NCBI RefSeq assembly: GCF_000429625.1
Contig: NZ_AUCF01000012.1
Coordinates: 62,001-126,000 of the forward strand
Direction of reading: 5' to 3'
Source: Azospirillum halopraeferens DSM 3675
GTDB taxonomy: Bacteria; Pseudomonadota; Alphaproteobacteria; Azospirillales; Azospirillaceae
DNA: 64,000 nucleotides
Position 1 is the stretch's first letter; every line of letters begins with the position of its first letter. The translations under genes were made by a program, and so were the position numbers. Positions 53,486-61,031 of this stretch are shown in pieces. Below the pieces are notes generated by a model. It did not search any database. It was not told the DNA's origin and worked only from the letters and a program-made list of their open reading frames with translations.

Positions 53486-54803
53486 GCAGCATTCTGAGCA
53501 GACGATCATCGATTTCCAGTCGGAGACGTCCGAGATCATCGGAGGGTCCGACCCGCTGGCGGCCCGGCTGACGGTGTGGTTGCTGGCGTGCCTGCTGATA
53601 GGCCTGCTCTCCCTGGCCAGCATCGCAAAGCTGGAGCGCGTGGTGGTTGCCCGTGGCCAGGTTGTGTCGCAGAGCGCCGCCCTCAGCCTGCAGCCGCTGG
53701 AAACCTCCATCGTCCGCGACATACGCGTGAAGGAAGGTCAGGTCGTCCGCAAGGGCGAGCTTCTCGCATCCCTCGATCCGACCTTTTCGGCCGCCGACAT
53801 GGCCCAGTTCGAACGCAAGCGCCGCAGTCTGGCCGCCGAGATCGACCGGTTGCAGATGGAGCTTCAGGACAAGCCCTACCGGATGGTCGAGGGGAACCCG
53901 GATACCCGGCTGCAGGCGGCCATCTGGCAGGCCCGGCAGTCGGAGTTCCATTCCCGGATGATGAGCCTGCGCCAGAAGCAGGATGTGGCGCGTGCCAGTC
54001 TGCAGCAAAGCCGTGATGATGTCGTGCACTACAAACGGCGGCTCCAGCTCCTGAGCGCGGTTGCGGATATGCGGCAGGAACTCGAGCAGAACAAGGTCGG
54101 CAGCCGCCTCAATTCGCTTCTGGCGAGCGACGCACGGGTCGAGGCTTCACGCAATCTGGCAGCCGCGGAATCCAGCGTCCTGACCGCCACCCACGACCTT
54201 GAGGCGCTGAAGGCTGAGGAGGACGTCTACATCCAGCAGCGCCAGTCGCAGATCATCAAGGAACTGGCCGACAAGCAGGTCGAGTTCGACCGGATCAACG
54301 AGGAACTGACCAAAGCGACCAGACGGCACGACCTGGTGGAAATGCGCGCGGCGGAGGACGCCGTCGTTCTGGACGTGGCGCCGCTCTCCGTCGGTTCGAT
54401 CGTTCAGACGGCAGACAAGATCATGACGCTTGTTCCTATGAACACAGCCCTGCAGATCGAAGCGAACATCGACGCCCGTGACCAGGGCTTCGTCAAACCG
54501 GGCGACGTCGTGCAGTTGAAGTTCGACGCCTACCGCTATGTCGAGCACGGCATGGGGCGGGGCGTCGTCAGCACGATCAGCGAGGACTCCTTCACACAGA
54601 AGGACGGCGTCCGATCCTCCGAGCCGTTCTATCGCGCCCGGGTCGATCTCCGGGAGGTGAGCCTGCGCAACGTCCCCGACGACTTCCGGCTGGTGCCCGG
54701 CATGCCGGTGACCGCCGATATCGTCGTCGGCACGCGGACGATCATTTCCTATCTTGTGGAGAAGGCGATGGTCAGCGTGCAGGAAGGCTTGCGTGAACCG
54801 TGA
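53478..54803 (+). CDS. HlyD-family type I secretion adaptor
   Basis: The 441-residue product is a membrane fusion protein. It has a short N-terminal cytoplasmic part, one membrane helix (about 33-55, LTVWLLACLLIGLLSLASIA), lipoyl-like strands (VVARGQVVSQSAALSLQPLE, and the later VVLDVAPLSVGSIVQTADKI), two long coiled-coil stretches (about 110-300) and a C-terminal beta barrel (GMPVTADIVVGTRTIISYLVEK). The start at 53478 is inside the ABC gene's last codons (ATGGCTAA overlap). Together with the ABC protein it forms the inner-membrane half of a type I system. Confidence 0.93.
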   Translation: MAKQHSEQTIIDFQSETSEIIGGSDPLAARLTVWLLACLLIGLLSLASIAKLERVVVARGQVVSQSAALSLQPLETSIVRDIRVKEGQVVRKGELLASLDPTFSAADMAQFERKRRSLAAEIDRLQMELQDKPYRMVEGNPDTRLQAAIWQARQSEFHSRMMSLRQKQDVARASLQQSRDDVVHYKRRLQLLSAVADMRQELEQNKVGSRLNSLLASDARVEASRNLAAAESSVLTATHDLEALKAEEDVYIQQRQSQIIKELADKQVEFDRINEELTKATRRHDLVEMRAAEDAVVLDVAPLSVGSIVQTADKIMTLVPMNTALQIEANIDARDQGFVKPGDVVQLKFDAYRYVEHGMGRGVVSTISEDSFTQKDGVRSSEPFYRARVDLREVSLRNVPDDFRLVPGMPVTADIVVGTRTIISYLVEKAMVSVQEGLREP

Positions 54804-56514
54804 CTCGAGAAAACGGGATGCCTCCCGGCGGATCGGCGACCTGCTCCGCGCCCTCGCCGACCGCTTGCACCCGTCCCGCCCCGCCCGCCGCTTCGCCCGG
54901 GGGCTCCGCCAGCACGCGAAGGGCAACCACAAGGCCGCGTTCCGGCATTGGCAAGCCGCCGCCGCCGCCGGCCATGCCGAGTCCCAGTACCGTCTCGGCC
55001 TGCTCTACGAGACCGGGCAAGGGGCGATCGCGAGCGCTATCGACGCCCTGGTCTGGTACCGTCGCGCCGCAGAGCAAGGGCATGCCGTCGCCCAGGAGCG
55101 GCTGGCCATCCTGCACGCGGAAGGGCGCTCCCAGCCGCCGGGGCTGCGCGAGCAGGATCCGGCCCTGCGCTCGCTGTTCCCCGAGGGCTTGCGGATCGAC
55201 CCCAATCCGCAGGAGTTCCTGCGCTGGTCGTTCGCCGCGGCGGAGCAGGGGCGTCCCATGGCCCGGGCGCTCGTCGGCAATCATTTCGCCTTCGGTGCGG
55301 CGGACCCCGATTACGAAGCGGCCGAGCGCTGGTACCGCCTGGCCGCCGAAGCCGGAAATCCCCAGGGCCAACTCGGGTTGGGCACGCTGCTCGCCGGCAG
55401 CTATCTGGGTGAGGCGGACTACGACGAGGCGTTCGTCTGGTTCGAGAAGGCTGCTACGCAGGGAAACGCGACGGCCTGGTTCTATCTCGGCCGGATCTGG
55501 GCGCATGGGCTCGGACGGCCACAATCCAGTGAACAGGCCGCAATCTGCTTTGCCAAGGCTGCCGTTCTCGGCAGCGTCGCCGGGCAGCGCCACCTCGGCC
55601 GCTGCCTGATCGCGGGAATCGGCGTGCAGCCGAACCTCGTCCAGGGGGAGAGCTGGCTGCGCAAAGCCGCGCACCAGGGAGACGTCGAGGCCATGATGGA
55701 CCTTGCCGCCCTCCACGAACGCGGCGTGCAGGCCGATTTGCCCAATCTGATGGAAGCCGCCCACTGGTACCGCAAGGCTGCCGAGGCGGGAGTCGCCATC
55801 GCCCAGCGCATCCTCGGCCAGCTCCACCTTACGGGACGCGGCGTGCCGGTCGACGCCGTCGAAGCCTTCCGGTGGAGCCTTCGGGCGGCCGCGCAGGGGG
55901 ACCTCGAAGCGCAGCTCGCGGTCGGCACCCATTACACAACCGGCCACGGGGTCGAGCGCTCGGCCGAGCATGCCGTGGGCTGGTTCCGCGCGGCGGCGGA
56001 CCAGGGGAGCACCGATGCCCTGCACAACATGGGCGAGTTGCACCTCGTCGGCCTCGACGGGGTGCCGGATCGGGAGACCGCACTGACTTGCTTCCGGATG
56101 GCGGCCGAAGCCGGAAACGCCACCGCCCAGTTCCGGCTGAGTGCGCTCTACGCCAGCGGTGAGGCGACGGGCACACCGGATTACCGCGAGGCCGTCCGCT
56201 GGGCGATTCCGGCGGCCGAGCAGGGCGTTGTCGGGGCCCGGGTCAACCTCGGCCGGTTCTACATGCAGGGGTTGGGCGTGGAGCGCGACGACACCCGGGC
56301 CGAGCGGTGGTTCACGGCGGCGCTGGAGGCCGGAGAGGTCCGGGCGGCGACGGCGCTCGGCGAGCTCTACGGCATCTACGGGACGAACCGGGATCCCGTG
56401 CAAGCACGCCGGCTGTTTGCAATCGCTGCCGAACGGGGCGACGAACGGGCGCGCGAACTGCTCGAGCGGTTCGCCGGTGCACCGGATCGCGGCGGCCGGG
56501 ACGATGCATTCTGA
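54793..56514 (+). CDS. Sel1-repeat (TPR-like) protein linked to the type I system
   Basis: The 573-residue product consists mostly of Sel1-like repeats of about 36 residues (consensus A-x-x-W-Y-R-x-A-A-E-x-G-x-x-x-A-Q-x-x-L-G-x-x-Y), roughly a dozen copies from about residue 50 to the end. Such repeats make superhelical scaffolds for protein-protein contact. The first 40 residues are Arg-rich with no signal peptide or clear membrane helix. The GTG at 54793 is chosen for AGGAAGG 5 bases upstream; a TTG at 54754 lies earlier. It overlaps the HlyD gene by 11 bases, so it is translationally coupled to the type I secretion genes. That suggests a role in substrate handling or regulation, which is inference. 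Confidence 0.85.
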   Translation: MNRDSRKRDASRRIGDLLRALADRLHPSRPARRFARGLRQHAKGNHKAAFRHWQAAAAAGHAESQYRLGLLYETGQGAIASAIDALVWYRRAAEQGHAVAQERLAILHAEGRSQPPGLREQDPALRSLFPEGLRIDPNPQEFLRWSFAAAEQGRPMARALVGNHFAFGAADPDYEAAERWYRLAAEAGNPQGQLGLGTLLAGSYLGEADYDEAFVWFEKAATQGNATAWFYLGRIWAHGLGRPQSSEQAAICFAKAAVLGSVAGQRHLGRCLIAGIGVQPNLVQGESWLRKAAHQGDVEAMMDLAALHERGVQADLPNLMEAAHWYRKAAEAGVAIAQRILGQLHLTGRGVPVDAVEAFRWSLRAAAQGDLEAQLAVGTHYTTGHGVERSAEHAVGWFRAAADQGSTDALHNMGELHLVGLDGVPDRETALTCFRMAAEAGNATAQFRLSALYASGEATGTPDYREAVRWAIPAAEQGVVGARVNLGRFYMQGLGVERDDTRAERWFTAALEAGEVRAATALGELYGIYGTNRDPVQARRLFAIAAERGDERARELLERFAGAPDRGGRDDAF

Positions 56515-56528
56515 ACCCGACCGGGTTC
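56513..56528. terminator. Weak bidirectional hairpin between convergent genes
   Basis: GAACCCG-AC-CGGGTTC is a perfect 7-base inverted repeat with a 2-base loop starting at the last base pair of the Sel1 stop codon. It lies between the convergent Sel1 and glycosyltransferase genes. No T-run follows, so efficiency as an intrinsic terminator is uncertain. Confidence 0.35.
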
Positions 56529-56543
56529 GCGCGGCGGCCGGGT

Positions 56544-59180
56544 TCACACCGCCGGCGGCCGGTCGGCTCCGTTGAGGTACAATGGCAGCTTTGCCGCCAG
56601 GATGGCGCGCCGGACGATCCCGTCGGCGCCGGTGCTTTCGACGGAGGCAGCGCGCCGGCACCGCAGGGCCGGGAACAACCGCTTCAGAACGGCGGTCTGG
56701 TCGGGAAGGCGCAGGCGCAGGACGGACGGCGCGCCGGGATGGAAGCTCCCGAGAAGGGCGTCGCCGTCACCATGGTCGGCAAGGTAGATTGCGGCCTCCT
56801 CCATGGGCAGGACGCGGGATGCCGCCTGCGCCGTATGCCATGACGTTTCCGACCGGCCGTCGAAGTGAATGATGACCGGAGTCACCCCGTCCGGCTGGCC
56901 GCGCCGGAGCCACACGGGCCACAGGTCCGCGTCCGCCTCCCGCCATTCCAAAGGTCCATGGCGGGTGTCTGCGTCGAAGGCCAGCATCCGGACCAGGCAG
57001 GCGGACCGTTCCCCCGGCGGGGTGGCCAGGACCGCCCGGCGCACCGAGACGTGATCGAGGAAGGGGGACGGGACGGCTCCGGCCGCGAGCCCGATCGTTA
57101 CGAAATGCACCAGGGCTTCGGCGCTCGGCGGCGCGCCGGCAAGATAGCGGTTGCTGTACCAACCGATGTCGAACTCCGGGTGCGGGCGGCGGCCTTCGCT
57201 GGCGCCCCGGCGCAGGAAGTGCAGAAGTGGACACACGTTGCGCCACGCAAGGTCGGGGTTGGACGACAAATAATAGCGTGTCGAAAACCACGGGTTCGGA
57301 TCCCGTCCCTCACGCCAGCCGTAGGTCAGGTAATGGGACACCGGGTCGACGTTCGCTGCCGCAACGTCCGGATGGACGGAGCGGTACCAATCCGAATCGA
57401 CGAGTTCGGCGAGTTGCACTTCCCAGATGCGGGCCCGTGCGATCATGGACAGCGTGTGCCGGTGACGGTTCCGGGCCGGCGCCGCCGCCAGTTCCTGCGC
57501 GACCGCAGCGGTGTCGAGAACGGGGTCCGGCACGCACCCCTTCCCGATCCCCTCGGTCAGGAAGTGATGAAGAGCGCGGGCGGTGGGGATGTCCGACCCG
57601 AGATAGCGGCGCGAGTACCAGGCGATGTCGAAGTGCGGCGACGGGCGCCGTCCCAGGGCCGCGCCTACGAGGATGAAATGATCGAGGGGGCAGCGTCCCG
57701 CATCCGCGCAGTCCGGGTTCTCACGCACATAGTAGCTCGTCGAGAACCAGGCATTCGGATCCCGGGACTCCCGCCAGCCGAACGTCCAATAATGTTCGGT
57801 CGGATTGACACCTGCCGACGCGACGTCCGGGTATTCCTCACGGTACCAATCGTGATCGACCAGGTGGACGACGGTCGCGGACGGCGCGAAAGCGGCCGGA
57901 TTCTCTGTGACGGCTCCGGGACGGCCAGGGTCGCGCGGCAGCGCGCCCACCCGCCCCAACCGACGGAACGCCGTCCAGAACCGTGCCTCCCCGTTGGCAA
58001 GCTCGGCCACGACGACCTCCAGAACAGACCGGCGAAAGACGGTACCGACCACGGTTGACCGCCTGTTCGCGACGGAGAACGGATCGTCTTCCGCGTCCGG
58101 GAGGCAGGCGTCGAGATTGAAGGCTTCGGCATGCAGCATCTGTTCCGCGAGGATGCCGGGCGCCGGCAGCGCCGATCCGTCAACGAGCGTCAGCCGTGAG
58201 GCCCGGGTTTGCGTCAGCAGGTCGGCGGCCGCTGCCGCGATGCTGCGCGGCGGGGAGTCGATGGGAACCACGGTGGCGTGGGGCACGCCGAGGCGTACGG
58301 CCGGCGCCGTCCCGTCACCCGCGCCGCGGCGGCTGTCCGTCAACACACCGACAGCCAGGTCCCCCGCATCGAACCGCTCGCCGGAAAGCGCCACCAGCCG
58401 CCTGCGGGCGCCCGGCACCGGGCGGTCGAGCAAGCACCGCCAGGCCCGGCCGAATGCGGTGAGCGCGAACGACGCCTGGGCGCCGATCGCTTCCGGGCCG
58501 GACCGGTCCAGAAGACGGTCCCAGATGCGCTCGAGTTCGGGCAGCACCTCGCCGGATACCGCAGCGGCAGTCTCGGCGCGGCGCAGAAGCGCGGCGCGGA
58601 CGGCCTTGAAGGGATGGCGCCCGGCGAGGCGCACCGCCAGATCCAGTTCATGGAGTAGCGGAAAGCGGGTGTCGATGCCGCCAACCTCCTCCAGCAGGGT
58701 GCGCGGCACCAGCAGCGTCGTCGGATCGATCGTGCCGGCCAGCACGCTCCACAGGGCCGAGCCGCCAACCTCCCCGATCGGGTTGATGCCGCTGATGCGC
58801 CCCTCGCGGTTCATCCGATGGGTGCTGCAACAGGCGACTGCCGCCCACCCATCCTGCCGCAGCACCGCGATCTGCTCCTCGTATCGGCGCGGGTCGCAGA
58901 TATCGTCGGGTGAGAGCCAACTCACACAGGTGCCGCGGCACTCCGCGAAGCCTCGCGCCAGTGCCAACGCGCGATCCGCACTGTCGGCAACCGTGACCAG
59001 GCGGAAGCGGTGCCGGTGAACGCTCAACCGCTCGCCCACACTCGGTGCGTACGCCTCCGTCGCGACGACGACCACCTCAAGCGGGCCGCAGGTCTGGATG
59101 AGAAGGCTGTCGAACGCTCTCGATAGCCGGGTCGCTTCGTCCAGGACGGGAATCACCACGGAGACCAGGATTTCGGACAT
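56544..59180 (-). CDS. Large GT2-related protein with tandem 45-residue repeats
   Basis: The 878-residue protein has an N-terminal GT2-like domain (about 1-230) with VSVVIPVLDEATRLSRAFDSL, WLSPDDICDPRRYEEQI and a conserved LLHELDLAVRLAG in the acceptor region. It lacks a clear DXD and is divergent. After a middle part come two large repeats of about 115 residues each (roughly 440-555 and 580-700). Each consists of three Y/W-Y-x(n)-P-D-x(n)-P-x-x-H-F/Y-x-x-x-G-x-x-x-x-R-x-P units, for example HYLTYGWREGRDPNPWFSTR. The C-terminal 160 residues are unassigned. The same repeat occurs in the sulfotransferase-GT fusions. It starts at the ATG at 59180. Confidence 0.75.
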   Translation of the reverse strand: MSEILVSVVIPVLDEATRLSRAFDSLLIQTCGPLEVVVVATEAYAPSVGERLSVHRHRFRLVTVADSADRALALARGFAECRGTCVSWLSPDDICDPRRYEEQIAVLRQDGWAAVACCSTHRMNREGRISGINPIGEVGGSALWSVLAGTIDPTTLLVPRTLLEEVGGIDTRFPLLHELDLAVRLAGRHPFKAVRAALLRRAETAAAVSGEVLPELERIWDRLLDRSGPEAIGAQASFALTAFGRAWRCLLDRPVPGARRRLVALSGERFDAGDLAVGVLTDSRRGAGDGTAPAVRLGVPHATVVPIDSPPRSIAAAAADLLTQTRASRLTLVDGSALPAPGILAEQMLHAEAFNLDACLPDAEDDPFSVANRRSTVVGTVFRRSVLEVVVAELANGEARFWTAFRRLGRVGALPRDPGRPGAVTENPAAFAPSATVVHLVDHDWYREEYPDVASAGVNPTEHYWTFGWRESRDPNAWFSTSYYVRENPDCADAGRCPLDHFILVGAALGRRPSPHFDIAWYSRRYLGSDIPTARALHHFLTEGIGKGCVPDPVLDTAAVAQELAAAPARNRHRHTLSMIARARIWEVQLAELVDSDWYRSVHPDVAAANVDPVSHYLTYGWREGRDPNPWFSTRYYLSSNPDLAWRNVCPLLHFLRRGASEGRRPHPEFDIGWYSNRYLAGAPPSAEALVHFVTIGLAAGAVPSPFLDHVSVRRAVLATPPGERSACLVRMLAFDADTRHGPLEWREADADLWPVWLRRGQPDGVTPVIIHFDGRSETSWHTAQAASRVLPMEEAAIYLADHGDGDALLGSFHPGAPSVLRLRLPDQTAVLKRLFPALRCRRAASVESTGADGIVRRAILAAKLPLYLNGADRPPAV

Positions 59181-59261
59181 CGGTACACTCGGGAGGAAAG
59201 GGACGGAGCGGAGCACAGTGGCGGAATGCCGGGCCGGCCGAAGGACGGGCAATGCGGGGGA

Positions 59262-60545
59262 TCAGCAGGGAGGAAGGCCGCCGGCTATCGGTCGGAGCAG
59301 GGCACGGTAGGCGTCGGCAATGACGCCGGCATTGATCGCGGCGTTCCACCGCGCCTCGACGGTGCGCCGATTGGCCGTCGCGGCGGCGTCCACCAGTTCG
59401 TCGCTGGTCACGGCGCGGATGATGGCGTTCGCCAGGCCGGCAACGTCATGGGGCGAAACGAGCAGCCCGGTCCGCCCCGGCACCACCCATTCGCAACCGC
59501 ACGACGTGTCGCTCTGGATCGGAAGCGTCCCCATGCACATGGCCTCGAGCAGCGTGGTGGAGATGCCGTCGGAAATGCTGAGGCCGATCACCGCGCGGGC
59601 CCGGCCAAGGCGCATCATCGCCTTCCTGTGGTCGGACAGATAGGGATCGCAGGCAATGTCCAGCCCGTCCCACTCCGCCAATCGTTCCGCCATGGCCCTG
59701 ACCGACGGGCCCGCCAGCATGATCCGCACGCGGTAGTCCTTCAGCGCCGGTGCGGCCAGATGCAAGGCGCTCAGGACGTGCAGCGATCGGCCGGCCCAGC
59801 CGTGATAACCTTTGATGAGGATCTCACGCCGCTGCGACGGGGGCGGCAGGTCCTCCAGCCGCGGGAGGCCGTCGAAGTCCATGCCACCGGAGGCCGGTAC
59901 GACCGGGAGAACATGGCCACGATAGCCCAGGCTGCGGATGATGCCGATGTCGCGCCGGCACTCCGCGATGTATGCATCGATCAGGCCGGCGATTTCGGCA
60001 AGCCGGGGCTGATGTTCGGGAATCTTTCGGTAGAGATAGATATCGCTGCCCCAGTTCGACAGGAGCCACAGAGGAAACGCGCCCTGCATCCACCGCTTGG
60101 TGGCCGCGCAAAGATAGCCGGCGTACTGCACTTCCATGGAATGGACCATGGCCGGTGTCAGGCGGTTGATCGCCGCGGCGAGATGGGCCGGCCGGATGAG
60201 GTTTCCCGCCGGGATCTGGGACGAGGACCAGGGCACATAGCCCGATGCGCGGTCCGTCCGCTCCACCTCGTCCGCGTCGACGGACTGGAGGTCGAACACG
60301 CCGAAGGTCCGATCGGTTACTTTGTCCAGGTCGGCGGCATCGCGGATGAGCGGCCCCTCGAGTCCTTCGACCAGCGTCTCCCGGTAGATCGGAACCAGCA
60401 CGAACCGGAAGCCCTGGCCGCGCATCATGTTCAGCCAGCGCGACGTGTGAATGCTGCCGCCGATCGCGACCACCAGGATCAGCGGACCGCGCACCGGGGT
60501 GCCGCGCAGCGAAGGGACGGTTCCCTCGGGCGATTCTATAGCCAT
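59262..60545 (-). CDS. GT4-family glycosyltransferase, homologue of 35533-36729
   Basis: The 427-residue product has a GT-B fold with an N-terminal lobe (LVVAIGGSIHTSRWLNMM at about 24-41; QYAGYLCAATKRWMQG), the bridge LLSNWGSDIYLYRKIPEH, a C-lobe (EILIKGYHGWAGRSLHVL) and a donor-site segment (SISDGISTTLLEAM; GTLPIQSDTSCGCEW). The SNWGxDI and PIQSDTS elements are shared with the GT4 protein at 35533-36729. It starts with an ATG at 60545 that overlaps the small gene upstream by 10 bases, so the leftward genes 61032-63212, 60536-60988 and 59262-60545 probably form one operon. Confidence 0.85.
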   Translation of the reverse strand: MAIESPEGTVPSLRGTPVRGPLILVVAIGGSIHTSRWLNMMRGQGFRFVLVPIYRETLVEGLEGPLIRDAADLDKVTDRTFGVFDLQSVDADEVERTDRASGYVPWSSSQIPAGNLIRPAHLAAAINRLTPAMVHSMEVQYAGYLCAATKRWMQGAFPLWLLSNWGSDIYLYRKIPEHQPRLAEIAGLIDAYIAECRRDIGIIRSLGYRGHVLPVVPASGGMDFDGLPRLEDLPPPSQRREILIKGYHGWAGRSLHVLSALHLAAPALKDYRVRIMLAGPSVRAMAERLAEWDGLDIACDPYLSDHRKAMMRLGRARAVIGLSISDGISTTLLEAMCMGTLPIQSDTSCGCEWVVPGRTGLLVSPHDVAGLANAIIRAVTSDELVDAAATANRRTVEARWNAAINAGVIADAYRALLRPIAGGLPPC

Positions 60546-60988
60546 TGGCGAAGCGCATCGTGAAGATGGGTGGCAAAGATGCCGGGATCGAAGGCGGCGT
60601 CTTCATGCAGGATGACCGAGCGCGAACACCAGGCTTCTTCCGGGAACTGGATGGCGAGGATGACCGGGACCGACAGGGCGGCTGCCTCGACGAGCCGCAT
60701 GTGGCCGGCCGAGCGGAAGGCGATGCCGGCATACAGGTGCGCCCCCCGGAGCGGCGGGTGCGCCCGCATCCCGGACGGTGGCAGCACCTCGATCTCCACC
60801 CCCAGCTCCCAACGCAGCGCCTGACAGGCGAGCACGACGTTCTCGTCCGTCACGTCGATGAAGCGGGGCCGCACCAGGGGAAGCCAGTCCGTACACCGGT
60901 GGAGTGCCGAAACGGTGAGCATCGCCCGTCCGGTGACTGATTCGGTGCCGTCGAAGGCAACAATGGGGCGGCTGCCCGGATCGCTCAC
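60536..60988 (-). CDS. Small GT-B C-lobe-only protein, possibly truncated
   Basis: The 150-residue product resembles only the second half of a GT-B glycosyltransferase: IVAFDGTESVTGRAML near the start, then a helix-strand series with VVLACQALRWELGVEIEVL, AGIAFRSAGHMRLVEAAALS and VPVILAIQFPEEAW, the donor-binding end. The N-terminal acceptor lobe is missing. It begins with a GTG at 60988 and its stop overlaps the next gene by 10 bases. It could be a non-catalytic partner of a neighbouring enzyme, or the relic of a larger gene whose 5' part was lost. Reading frames are intact. Confidence 0.55.
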   Translation of the reverse strand: MSDPGSRPIVAFDGTESVTGRAMLTVSALHRCTDWLPLVRPRFIDVTDENVVLACQALRWELGVEIEVLPPSGMRAHPPLRGAHLYAGIAFRSAGHMRLVEAAALSVPVILAIQFPEEAWCSRSVILHEDAAFDPGIFATHLHDALRQWL

Positions 60989-61031
60989 GTCGGATCAATC
61001 CCGCTCTGTTCGTGTGGAGCGAACCGATAGC

